DNA of 37,583 nt, taken from Candidatus Omnitrophota bacterium. GTDB taxonomy: Bacteria; Omnitrophota; Gorgyraeia; Zapsychrales; Fredricksoniimonadaceae. This document shows, in pieces, positions 15,476 through 23,824 of this stretch. The translations under genes and the position numbers were made by a program. The stretch is from assembly GCA_903901225.1 (NCBI GenBank), contig CAIUQE010000021.1, positions 1 to 37,583 of the forward strand, written 5' to 3'. The notes beneath the pieces are model-generated. The model was not told the DNA's origin. It saw only the letters and a program-made list of their open reading frames with translations, and ran no database searches. Each line of letters begins with the position of its first letter. Position 1 is the first letter of the stretch.

Positions 15476-17740
15476 ATGAAACGCGACCATTCCAAACTCA
15501 TGTGCGACATCGGCGAACTGACCGCGCTGTTCACCGACACCTCCAACCTCGACGGGCTCCTGCAGAATATCGTTGAAATGATCGCGCTCCACATGGAGTC
15601 CGACGTTTGTTCCATTTACCTTTATTACGAGGACCAGGACCTTTTGATCCTGCGCGCGACCAAGGGCCTTGAGCCTTCGTCGGTGGGCCGCGTGTGCCTC
15701 AAGCCCGGCGAGGGGTTGACCGGCGTCGCGTTCCAGGAGCTCCGTTCGGTGTGTGAGGCCGAGGTGTCCAAGAATCCCCGTTACAAGCAATTCTCCGGGA
15801 TCGGCGAAGAGCGTTTTGCCTCGTTCGTCGCGGTCCCTATCCTGCGAGGTCAGACGCGCATCGGCGCCATGACCCTGCAGAGCGAGAAGAAAAGTTATTT
15901 CGCGGCCGAGGACGTCAATGTGTTCCGCGCCATCACGTCCCAGCTGGCCACGACCATCGAGATGGCGAGGCTCCTCATCACCCTGCACCAGCCCGAACAG
16001 GCGGTTCCGGCGGAAAAACCGCCCCTGGCGCGGTTCATCAAGGGGCGCGCGGGCGCGGAGGGCTTTGCCTATGCCGAGGCGGCGGTGATGCTGGCCCCAT
16101 CCTGGGAAGAATTCGCCGACCAGAAGACCCAGGAACCGATGACGATCGAGGACCTGCGCAAGGCGGTGACGGCGACCGAAGAAGAGCTCAGGCACATGCA
16201 GGCCGAGATCGAGGAAAAGCTTTTCGACGTGGCGGCGCTTATTTTTTCGGCGCAGATATTGATGCTCAAGGACCGGGAATTCCTCGCCGAGATGGAGAAG
16301 CTTGTCGCGGCGGGGGCGCATCCGGTGGCCGCGGTGCGTGCCGTGGTGCGGGAATACGCGGGCCGGTTCGCGCGCATGTCCAACGATTACATCCGCGAAA
16401 AACAGTACGACGTCATGGATGTGGGGCGCCGCCTTCTGGACAATTTGACCGGGCACCGTGACCGCGCCGGCCAGCTTTCCGGCAGGATCATTGTGGCGCG
16501 CGTGCTGTTGCCGTCGGAAGTGCTCAAGCTTGGTTCCCAGAATATCGCGGGGATCATCCTCCTTTCGGGTGGCGCGACGTCCCATGTGGCGGTGCTGTCG
16601 CGTTCGCTCAACATACCTTTGGTGATCGCGGATGAGCCGGGGCTTCTGGCGCTGCCCGCCGGGACGCAGATCCTGCTCGATGCCAACCTCGGTAATGTTT
16701 ATATCGACCCTGAAAAGGCCATCGTCGATAAATTCCGCGAAAAGGACGCGCTCAAGGCTTCGGCCGCGGCGGTGCGCGATTCTTTGCATGACAAGACTTT
16801 AACGGCTGACGGGACGCGGATCCAGCTGATGGCCAACATCAACCTCCTTGGCGACGCGGCTGTTGCCCTTGAATATCAGGCGGAGGGGATCGGCCTTTAC
16901 AGGACGGAATTCCCTTTCATCATCCGCAGCGATTTCCCGGTTGAGGAAGAGCAGTATGTCATCTACCGCCGCCTCGTGGAGATGATGAAAGGCCGCGAGA
17001 TAACCTTCCGCACCCTGGATATCGGCGGCGACAAGATGCTGTCCTATTTTGACCACAGCAAGGAGGCCAATCCGTTCCTGGGCCTTCGTTCCATACGCTT
17101 TTCGTTGCGTTACAAGGAGATCTTTTCCCAGCAGGTGCGCGCGATCCTGCGGGCCGCGGCGGACCGTCCGGCGCAGGAGGTCAGGATCATGTTCCCGATG
17201 ATCTCTTCGGTCGACGAGTTTTTGCAGGCCAAAGCGGTCGTCGAGGATTGCATCGCCGACCTTGCGGCGGCCAACATCCCGCACCAGGCCAAGCCGGTGG
17301 TGGGGATGATGGTTGAGGTCCCGTCGGTACTGGGCGTGATCGATGAGCTGGCGCGCGCGGCGGAATTCTTTTCCGTTGGCACCAATGACCTGATCCAGTA
17401 TGTCCTGGCCGTGGACCGCACCAATGAAAAGATCGCGGACCTTTATGTCCCCCACCATCCGTCGGTCCTGCGGGCGCTCAAGGTGATCGTTGACGCGGCC
17501 GCGCGGCATCACCGGGATATTTCGGTGTGCGGCGATATGGCCCATGAGCCCCGTTACATCCCGTTCCTCACGGGGATCGGGGTGCGTAAGCTCAGCCTGG
17601 ATGTTCGCTATATCCCCAAGATCCAGCAGAGGCTGGGCGCGTTGAATATGGCCGGGGCCAAAGCGCACGCGAAGGAACTTCTGGGGTTGTCGCGCCTGGC
17701 GGACATTGAGGAAGCGCTGCGGGTGATGGAGGGTGCGTAG
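15476..17740 (+). CDS. ptsP: PtsP: nitrogen-PTS enzyme I with N-terminal GAF domain
   Basis: This is a 754-residue cytoplasmic phosphoenolpyruvate-protein phosphotransferase, close to the usual PtsP length. A GAF domain covers about 15-165, followed by the EI N-terminal domain. The phosphohistidine is H370 in GGATSHVAVLSRSL. The PEP-binding TIM barrel holds GIGLYRTEFPF, FRTLDIGGDKM, GMMVEVPSVL and SVGTNDLIQYVLAVDRTN, and the catalytic Cys is C685 in SVCGDMA. It takes phosphate from PEP and passes it to an HPr/NPr-type protein, linking nitrogen or redox status (GAF) to regulation. No HPr or EIIA gene is nearby. The ribosome binding site is weak. Its 3' end overlaps or abuts the membrane protein gene that follows. 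Confidence 0.9.
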   Translation: MKRDHSKLMCDIGELTALFTDTSNLDGLLQNIVEMIALHMESDVCSIYLYYEDQDLLILRATKGLEPSSVGRVCLKPGEGLTGVAFQELRSVCEAEVSKNPRYKQFSGIGEERFASFVAVPILRGQTRIGAMTLQSEKKSYFAAEDVNVFRAITSQLATTIEMARLLITLHQPEQAVPAEKPPLARFIKGRAGAEGFAYAEAAVMLAPSWEEFADQKTQEPMTIEDLRKAVTATEEELRHMQAEIEEKLFDVAALIFSAQILMLKDREFLAEMEKLVAAGAHPVAAVRAVVREYAGRFARMSNDYIREKQYDVMDVGRRLLDNLTGHRDRAGQLSGRIIVARVLLPSEVLKLGSQNIAGIILLSGGATSHVAVLSRSLNIPLVIADEPGLLALPAGTQILLDANLGNVYIDPEKAIVDKFREKDALKASAAAVRDSLHDKTLTADGTRIQLMANINLLGDAAVALEYQAEGIGLYRTEFPFIIRSDFPVEEEQYVIYRRLVEMMKGREITFRTLDIGGDKMLSYFDHSKEANPFLGLRSIRFSLRYKEIFSQQVRAILRAAADRPAQEVRIMFPMISSVDEFLQAKAVVEDCIADLAAANIPHQAKPVVGMMVEVPSVLGVIDELARAAEFFSVGTNDLIQYVLAVDRTNEKIADLYVPHHPSVLRALKVIVDAAARHHRDISVCGDMAHEPRYIPFLTGIGVRKLSLDVRYIPKIQQRLGALNMAGAKAHAKELLGLSRLADIEEALRVMEGA

Positions 17741-17741
17741 C

Positions 17742-19376
17742 GTGGACGCGGCGGGAAGACCGTCATTGCCAGGGCTGCTCGGTCGTTTGTTGATCCTGGT
17801 GCTTTTGGGCGCGCTTGCCTGGCTTCATTTTTCGCAAAAGATCTTTTTTATGACGGCTGACCTTGGCCGCCATATCCGCAACGGCGAACTTTTTATCAAG
17901 TCCCACCAGGTCCTTGCCACCAATTTTTATTCCTATACGTATCCGGATCTTCCGACGATATGCCATCACTGGGGCACGGGTGTCCTGTTCTACCTGATCT
18001 GGGTGTGGGGCGGCTTTCTCGCGCTGTCGGCGTTCTATACGGGGTTGCTTGTGGCGACGGGGGCCTTGTTCATGGCCGCCGGGCGGCGTTTGGCGGGTTT
18101 TTGGACGCTGGTCCTGATGGCTGTGTTAGCCTTGCCGGCCATCGGCATGCGCGTGGAGATAAGGCCCGAAGGGTTGTCGACATTTTTTCTGGCCGTTGAA
18201 TTTTTTCTGTTGATGGAATACCGCGCGCGCCGGTTGCCGCGATTGTGGTTGCTGCTCTTGCCCCTTGTTCAGCTTGTGTGGGTGAACACGCACATCCTTT
18301 TTTTTACCGGCCTTATGCTGATTGGGTTCTTTGTCGTCGATACGTTCATCAACGAGACGGAACGTTCACGGTGGGCAACCCTTGTCATGGCCGGGGCGAC
18401 GTCGATCGCGGCCTCGATGCTGAATCCTTTTGGCATTGCCGGGGTCCTGGAACCGCTCAATATTTTTCATGAATACGGGTACATGCTCGCGGAGAACCAG
18501 AGCATCTTTTTCATGATGAAGCGTTTTCCGGGAAGCGTGACATATGGCTGGGCGCTGGCCATGATCCTGGTGTGTGCCGGCTTGTTTGCGGTCAGGTTTT
18601 TTAAAAGCACCAATCGAAAAAGTTTCGCGTTGGAGGGTGTCCTGATCCTTTTCTTCAGCCTGATGGCGCTCAAGATGGTGCGCAGCGTGGCCATGTTCGC
18701 GTTCTTTTTTATCCCGCTGGGCGCTATACAACTGACTGAGGTCATTAACCTTTATAGCGGGCCATGGCGCGCGTGGGCGTCGCGGGTGCTTGTGCTCGCC
18801 GCGGCAGGGTTAGTGGTGATGGCGTCGGTCGATCCACGGTTCTTCCTTTCCCCGTTGCGACGGCCTTATCTCGCGCTCGGCCAGGAGGAAGAGAAATTCC
18901 GCGGGAGCCTTTTTTCGACGCTGGCGCATCCCGGCACCTGGGGCGGCTTGACATCCGGCATCAGCGCGTCGGCGGATTTTTTCAGCGCGCAAGGAGTGCG
19001 GGGGCCGGTGTTCAACAATTACGATATTGGCGGATATTTTATTTATTATCTTTTTCCGCGGGAGAGGCCTTTTGTCGACAACCGGCCGGAAGCTTATCCG
19101 GCGAAGTTCTTTACCGGCATTTACGCGCCGATGCAGGCTGATGAAAAGATCTGGGATGAAGCGCGGGCCCGTTACGGGTTCGAGGCCATTTATTTTTACC
19201 GGCATGACCAGACGGAATCGGCCCAGCCATTTTTGATCCGTCGGCTGGATGACCCGGCCTGGGCCCCGGTCTTTGTTGATGATTACGCGATCATTCTCGT
19301 GAAACGGGGCGGCGTGAACCAGGCCGTGATCGACCGTTTCGAGTTGCCGCGGTCCATGTTCCAGGTCAGGAAATAA
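17742..19376 (+). CDS. Polytopic membrane protein, putative GT-C-type glycosyltransferase
   Basis: This protein has 544 residues from the GTG at 17742, which has GGAGG nine bases upstream; a GTG at 17733 is too close to that site. It has a membrane helix, a loop with DLGRHIRNGELFI, about ten further TM segments and a C-terminal soluble domain from about 395. The first loop contains ADLGRH where related membrane enzymes have an acidic D-x-G/W-H, and RPEGLSTFFLAVEFF follows. The tail motif VFNNYDIGGYFIYYLFPRER then PFVDNRPEAYP is shared with a widespread family of uncharacterised membrane proteins near surface-polysaccharide genes. Probably a polyprenyl-phosphate-sugar transferase (inference). 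It starts directly after ptsP and may be cotranscribed with it. Confidence 0.65.
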   Translation: MDAAGRPSLPGLLGRLLILVLLGALAWLHFSQKIFFMTADLGRHIRNGELFIKSHQVLATNFYSYTYPDLPTICHHWGTGVLFYLIWVWGGFLALSAFYTGLLVATGALFMAAGRRLAGFWTLVLMAVLALPAIGMRVEIRPEGLSTFFLAVEFFLLMEYRARRLPRLWLLLLPLVQLVWVNTHILFFTGLMLIGFFVVDTFINETERSRWATLVMAGATSIAASMLNPFGIAGVLEPLNIFHEYGYMLAENQSIFFMMKRFPGSVTYGWALAMILVCAGLFAVRFFKSTNRKSFALEGVLILFFSLMALKMVRSVAMFAFFFIPLGAIQLTEVINLYSGPWRAWASRVLVLAAAGLVVMASVDPRFFLSPLRRPYLALGQEEEKFRGSLFSTLAHPGTWGGLTSGISASADFFSAQGVRGPVFNNYDIGGYFIYYLFPRERPFVDNRPEAYPAKFFTGIYAPMQADEKIWDEARARYGFEAIYFYRHDQTESAQPFLIRRLDDPAWAPVFVDDYAIILVKRGGVNQAVIDRFELPRSMFQVRK

Positions 19377-19385
19377 GGGGGCGGT

Positions 19386-20840
19386 TCACGGGTTTTTGGG
19401 ATCGTTCTGAGCGTGGATCTTTTCGAAAATGTGGTAAAGCTTGCTCCACGTGCCCCTGGCTTCGCCGCAACTTTGGCCGTGGTAGCGCATTAAAGCGTAG
19501 CGCGAAAGGAACATCGTGCCGCGGTAGCGGTAGAGGAATTTCATCCAGTCTTCGTCGGTCTTCGCGTTCCTTGCCTCTTCGATCGACCACGCGCTGAACC
19601 AGCCCGCGCTTTCTTTGGGGTACACTTCAAAATATTGTTTCAGGAACACGGCCATGAAAATAACGGCCGTTGCCAGCGCGGCCCACTGCCGCCAGGGGCG
19701 TCCGTCAGTGGCTTTATGGAGGATGAACCCCGTGGCCAGCATGGCGAAGGGCCAGGCGCCGACAGCGCGCAGAGTGTGCGGGTTATCGGTCGCCACCAGT
19801 GCGGCGGGCAGGATGCCGATGAGGATGCCGGCCGCCAGGAACCCGAAAAAGAAGAGGGTTTGCTTCGTCGGGAAGCGTTGTGATGTTTTCCACCGGGCGG
19901 CGATCCAGGCGAGCCCCGCGGTGAAGGCCGCGACATCGAGCCAGCTCATGACACCCTGGTGCCCCGTGGAAAGCGTGCGGTTGAGCGGGCTCCCTTTGAA
20001 CAGCAGGAAGTCCGGGTGCAGGTGCAGGAGAAAGTTTTTCAGGGCCGCGGCAAGTACCGGTGGGAGCCATCCGGTGTTTGGTATGTTCCTGAGGAATTCG
20101 GGATTAACGATGGACAATTCCCTGAACCGGGCTGAAAGGCTGGGATCGATCATGTAGCAGTATGCCAGCGGCAGGCTGGCCACGATGAACGCGATGGCCC
20201 CGGCGGAAAAACGGGACAGCGTCCATTTGAGTTGTCCGAATCCATAAAAACTCATGAGGATGAGGAACACGGGGATCATCAGCCGCGCGGGGGGGTAGCT
20301 GTAGGCGGCGGCCGAGAGCAGGATGCCCGCCATGATGAACTGCCACAGCCTTTGTCCTGCCAGGCAGAAGAACAGCCCCCACGTGAAATAGGGCAGGAAC
20401 GACAAGGAGTCCCAGGCCACGCGCGATATTGTCCATATCCACGGGGAGATGCTGCCGGCCAGAAGGACCCACAGGCCCATGCGCGTTCCGCCGATATGGC
20501 GGCCGGCCATGAACAAGCCCAGCAGCGCGATGAGGACGAGGAATGCCGAGAAGCTTCTCAGCGACGGCAGGTCGAACCCGAACAATTTGACCCAGATGAC
20601 CCCCGGGTACATGTAGGTCGGGGGGGTGGGTGTGGCAAAGCTGTTGTAGCCGAACAGAGGATAGTGCCCGTTCCCCAGCGGGTCGCTCCCGTCCTGGGCA
20701 AGGCAGCCGAGCGCCACGGTCTCGATCTGTTCATCGACCTGGAACCCGTTGGGGACCATTTCGATGTTGATGAAGCGTATGGCATTGACCGTGATGACCA
20801 GGCTGATGAGCAGCAGCGGGAAAAAGTATTTCTTTAGCAT
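19386..20840 (-). CDS. GT39/ArnT-like membrane glycosyltransferase
   Basis: I use the ATG at 20840 (484 residues, MLKKYFFPLL), which begins a signal anchor; ATGs at 20855 and 20939 are also in frame and none has a clear Shine-Dalgarno. After TM1 the first loop has GFQVDEQIETVALGCLAQDG, with the acidic pair (D-E) typical of PMT/GT39 and ArnT-type enzymes that bind metal and a polyprenyl-phosphate sugar. PTYMYPGVIWVKLFG and SPWIWTISRVAWDS are further family-type segments. About eleven TM helices follow and there is a short soluble tail. It would transfer a sugar on the outer face of the inner membrane. It is convergent with the gene upstream and divergent from the methyltransferase at 20939. 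Confidence 0.75.
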   Translation of the reverse strand: MLKKYFFPLLLISLVITVNAIRFINIEMVPNGFQVDEQIETVALGCLAQDGSDPLGNGHYPLFGYNSFATPTPPTYMYPGVIWVKLFGFDLPSLRSFSAFLVLIALLGLFMAGRHIGGTRMGLWVLLAGSISPWIWTISRVAWDSLSFLPYFTWGLFFCLAGQRLWQFIMAGILLSAAAYSYPPARLMIPVFLILMSFYGFGQLKWTLSRFSAGAIAFIVASLPLAYCYMIDPSLSARFRELSIVNPEFLRNIPNTGWLPPVLAAALKNFLLHLHPDFLLFKGSPLNRTLSTGHQGVMSWLDVAAFTAGLAWIAARWKTSQRFPTKQTLFFFGFLAAGILIGILPAALVATDNPHTLRAVGAWPFAMLATGFILHKATDGRPWRQWAALATAVIFMAVFLKQYFEVYPKESAGWFSAWSIEEARNAKTDEDWMKFLYRYRGTMFLSRYALMRYHGQSCGEARGTWSKLYHIFEKIHAQNDPKNP

Positions 20841-20938
20841 AGGAATGGAATTCATTATAGGCATGCCAATGGCGGGCGCAAGGCATTTTCTGCCGCAGAG
20901 TTTGACGGAAAGCCGGTTGTGGCATAAACTGGACACCA

Positions 20939-21721
20939 TTGGCGCGCGATCAGCTCATAAACCGGATCATCCTGGACATGTTCAACGCATTCCCGAAGAC
21001 AAGGCCCGTTTTGCCGCCGGATTATCACGCTATCCTGCGGCGCCATTGCATGGAGAACCGCAAAGGCGCTTCACCCAGTTCATCTTTGACACAGCGGATG
21101 GAAGCGTGGATGCACGCGCAGGTCGCGGCGGATGCGCGGGGGCGGGCGGAGGATATTTCGACGCTGGAGATCGGCGCCGGGACGCTCAATCACCTGGATT
21201 ACGAGAAGAATGTCAGGACGCTCGATATTGTGGAGCCGGGGGATGATTTTCTTGACGCGTTCCCCCAGCGGCGCGCGCGCGTCAGGCATTGTTACCGCGA
21301 TATTTTTCAGATCCCGGGAGAGCGGCGTTATGAGCGGATCATCAGCATTGCCACCTTCGAGCATTTGACCGACCTGCCCATGGTCGTCGCCAAGGCGGGA
21401 TTGCTCCTGGCCGACGGGGGGAGCCTGCGCGTGGCCATTCCCGGTGAAGGCGGGCTGTTGTGGACGCTGGGGTATCGCTTGACCAACGGCATTGAATTCC
21501 GCTGCCGTTACGGGCTGGATTACGAGCGGATCATGCGTTACGAGCACGTGAACACGGCCGATGAGATCGAGGCGGTGTTGAAATATTTTTTCGCGCGGGT
21601 GAGCTGGCGCGTGTTCGGGCTTAACCGCATGTTCAGTTTTTACCGTTTTTATGAATGCCACGCGCTTGACCGCGGGCGTTGCGCGGCTTTCCTGAAAGAA
21701 CGCGGGGTCATCCAGGGTTGA
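20939..21721 (+). CDS. Class I SAM-dependent methyltransferase, polysaccharide-cluster type
   Basis: This is a 260-residue protein from a TTG start; an ATG at 20978 is the alternative, and neither has a good ribosome binding site. The segment before the ATG (ARDQLINRIILD) looks family-typical, so I keep the TTG. Motif I is LEIGAGTLNHLDY (about 76-88), followed by the acidic DIVEPGDDFL and a motif IV-like ISIATFEHLTDLP. The rest (GGSLRVAIPGEGGLLWTLGY, EFRCRYGLDYERIMRYEHVNTADEIE) matches a family found in surface-polysaccharide gene sets. It probably methylates a sugar or lipid-linked precursor (inference). The next gene, a GT2 glycosyltransferase, starts 12 nt after its stop. Confidence 0.75.
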   Translation: MARDQLINRIILDMFNAFPKTRPVLPPDYHAILRRHCMENRKGASPSSSLTQRMEAWMHAQVAADARGRAEDISTLEIGAGTLNHLDYEKNVRTLDIVEPGDDFLDAFPQRRARVRHCYRDIFQIPGERRYERIISIATFEHLTDLPMVVAKAGLLLADGGSLRVAIPGEGGLLWTLGYRLTNGIEFRCRYGLDYERIMRYEHVNTADEIEAVLKYFFARVSWRVFGLNRMFSFYRFYECHALDRGRCAAFLKERGVIQG

Positions 21722-21733
21722 GGTGGAACGGGT

Positions 21734-22522
21734 ATGGAACTGTCGATCGTATTGCCGGCATTCAACAGCCGGGAACTGGCGCGCAGGAACGTCGGGCATT
21801 TGCACGCGTACCTGTCGGGCTGGTGCCCTTCGTTCGAGATCGTTGTGGTCGATGACGGCAGCCGTGGCCCGGAGCGGGTCGTGCCGGGGGATCTTCCCCC
21901 GACGGCGCGCGTGATCCAGCTGGAACATAATTGCGGCAAAGGCGCGGCCGTGCGCCGGGGGATGCTCGAAGCCCGGGGCGATGTGCGTATCTTTACCGAC
22001 ATTGACCTGCCGTATGATTTTGCAGGCCTCCGCTTCGCGCACGGCCTGATCAGGGACAAGGGTTTTCTGTTCGTCGTGGGCGACCGCTCCCTGCCGAATT
22101 CGGAGTATTCGAACGCGCTCCCGCTGTCCCGCAAGATCGCCAGCCGGATATTCTCCAAGTTCGTGACCTTGTTCGTTATCGGCGGGATCTATGATTCCCA
22201 GTGCGGGTTAAAAGCTTTCTCCGCGCCGCTGGCCAAAGCGCTGTTCCCCCTTTTGACCATTGACCGTTTCAGTTTTGACGTCGAGATATTTTATCTTGTC
22301 TTGAAATATAACATCGTCATCCGCCGCATCCCCGTCCGCCTGCATGACCAGGAAAAGTCTACGGTCAATCTTTTCAGGCACGCTTTGCCCATGGCCTGCC
22401 GGATCATGACCATCCCTTTCAAGTGGTACGCGGGCCGTTACCGTTCCGAGGCCATGCGCGCGTTCCTCGACCGGCCTTATTGGGGATCGGCAGGCGAGGA
22501 TGCCGGCACGGGAAAAATTTGA
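21734..22522 (+). CDS. GT2 family glycosyltransferase, dolichyl/polyprenyl-phosphate glucosyltransferase-like
   Basis: A 262-residue protein with the GT2 fold: N-terminal MELSIVLPAFN, EIVVVDDGS (about 36-44), NCGKGAAVRRGML and the metal-binding segment FTDIDLPYD. YDSQCGLKAF and FDVEIFYLVLKY complete the pattern of polyprenyl-phosphate beta-glucosyltransferases (DPG-synthase type). No C-terminal membrane helix pair is evident, so it would work at the inner face of the membrane, making a lipid-linked sugar donor. This is exactly what GT-C enzymes such as the 19386 and 17742 products would need, so these genes probably serve one glycosylation pathway. The start is ATG with a weak upstream GAGG. 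Confidence 0.82.
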   Translation: MELSIVLPAFNSRELARRNVGHLHAYLSGWCPSFEIVVVDDGSRGPERVVPGDLPPTARVIQLEHNCGKGAAVRRGMLEARGDVRIFTDIDLPYDFAGLRFAHGLIRDKGFLFVVGDRSLPNSEYSNALPLSRKIASRIFSKFVTLFVIGGIYDSQCGLKAFSAPLAKALFPLLTIDRFSFDVEIFYLVLKYNIVIRRIPVRLHDQEKSTVNLFRHALPMACRIMTIPFKWYAGRYRSEAMRAFLDRPYWGSAGEDAGTGKI

Positions 22523-22576
22523 TACGCGCCGGTGTTCTTTATGATATATTTTAACCGCTTTATGCGCGGCAGTTTT

Positions 22577-22650
<74 letters not shown>

Positions 22651-22713
22651 TTTTTTATTCCGCCCGCCTCCGGTGGCGCGGTTCCTGTCGGGATGCTATT
22701 CTCAGGAGTAACG

Positions 22714-23721
22714 ATGCGTTCAGGCTCACGGGTTGCCATCGTCATGGCGGCGCTTCTTTTATTGATGCTGCTGGTGTCGGGGTTGTTTTACACCTACCTC
22801 GACTTTAATGGTCGGCGTATTTTTAATGAACAGATCACGGCCCTGACTCACCGGCGGGTCGAGGCCCGTTCCGTTAAAGCCGCGTTCCCGGCCTGGATCA
22901 TCGTCAAAGGCCTTTCGATCGACGGGCTGCTCTCGTGCGAGCGCGTCACTATCCTCGTCGACGCGGGGTCATTGTTCGGGAAGGTCAGGCGCATCAGCCG
23001 GATGGAGCTAGAGTCGCCTGTTATTGTCTGGCACAGAGAGGGTTCGCGGGTAGCTGTTCAGTCAACCGTCCAGGGGACATCCGCCCCTCCGTCGGGACAG
23101 CCGCTGGTGCTGGCCCATTTGCTGGTGCGCGACGGCACGCTGAAGATCCAAACCGATGATGCTTCCGGAATAAAACAGGGATACGAGATCGGGCATATCC
23201 AGCTGCGGGTGGACAATGTCCTTGTGACGGACACGCCGGGGCACACGGAATTTGCGCTGAGCGCGTCACTGGAAAAACTGAATGTCCCTTTCCTGGGGCA
23301 TTTTTTAAAAGCGGGGGGCTGGTTCAACTGGGCCGCGCGCGATATGGACGGCGTGGCGCAGGTGATCGATGACGACGGGCGCGTGGGCGTTGACGCGAAA
23401 CTTTCATCCCGCCAGAACGACATGACCGTGTTCGGCACCGTGAAACTTGCCGCTGACCAGGGGCCGCAGGCGACGGGCGCGCGGGTTGGCCTGCTCGAGA
23501 ATGTGGTCCTGGGGGCGCTGAGCTCGACTCAGACGGATATCGTGGCGGATTTTTCATTGCGGACGAAAATGGACCGCTTTGACCCGGATGTGGTCAAATT
23601 ATCCGGACATATCACAACGGGCTTGAATTCTTCGGCAACATCGGGTAATATTGTGGCCGGCTTGAAAGCGGCCAGCGAAGAATTGCTGAAAGAGCCTTCG
23701 GTGCTGGGCGAGCAGAAATAG
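22714..23721 (+). CDS. AsmA-like membrane-anchored periplasmic protein
   Basis: This protein has 335 residues from the ATG at 22714, chosen because AGGAG lies 5-9 nt upstream; an ATG at 22693 has no such site. It has an N-terminal membrane anchor (about 5-25) and then an extracytoplasmic beta-rich region, with segments such as RRVEARSVKAAFPAWIIVKGLSIDG and RMELESPVIVWHREGS. This is the style of AsmA/DUF748 proteins, which relate to phospholipid transport or outer-membrane assembly in other bacteria. It is shorter than typical AsmA. Function here is inferred only from that resemblance. Its stop lies 27 nt before tRNA-His, the insertion site of the mobile element. Confidence 0.55.
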   Translation: MRSGSRVAIVMAALLLLMLLVSGLFYTYLDFNGRRIFNEQITALTHRRVEARSVKAAFPAWIIVKGLSIDGLLSCERVTILVDAGSLFGKVRRISRMELESPVIVWHREGSRVAVQSTVQGTSAPPSGQPLVLAHLLVRDGTLKIQTDDASGIKQGYEIGHIQLRVDNVLVTDTPGHTEFALSASLEKLNVPFLGHFLKAGGWFNWAARDMDGVAQVIDDDGRVGVDAKLSSRQNDMTVFGTVKLAADQGPQATGARVGLLENVVLGALSSTQTDIVADFSLRTKMDRFDPDVVKLSGHITTGLNSSATSGNIVAGLKAASEELLKEPSVLGEQK

Positions 23722-23748
23722 AGCGAACAGAAGATTTTCGAGTTTCAT

Positions 23749-23824
23749 GGTGGCTGTAGATCAGTGGTAGATCCCTTGATTGTGGTTCAAGTTGTCGCGG
23801 GTTCAAATCCCGTCAGCCACCCCA
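23749..23824 (+). tRNA. tRNA-His (anticodon GTG), likely attachment site
   Basis: A cloverleaf with the His-specific extra G at -1 (23749), acceptor GTGGCTG / CAGCCAC, anticodon stem CTTGA / TCAAG around TTGTGGT (anticodon GTG), T arm GCGGG-TTCAAAT-CCCGT and discriminator C. CCA is encoded at 23822-23824, unlike the two other tRNAs here. The last 12 bases overlap the 3' end of the serine recombinase gene on the other strand, so the 3' half is the probable att core. Confidence 0.93.

Noticed and set aside
15215-16789. 524-codon open frame on the minus strand across ptsP
   Set aside because: It lies opposite the strongly conserved ptsP gene; the long frame is a by-product of high-GC codon use, and its sequence is Arg/His-rich with no family.
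20232-20837. 201-codon plus-strand open frame opposite the GT39-like gene
   Set aside because: Antisense shadow with Glu/Gln/Arg-rich text and no family match.
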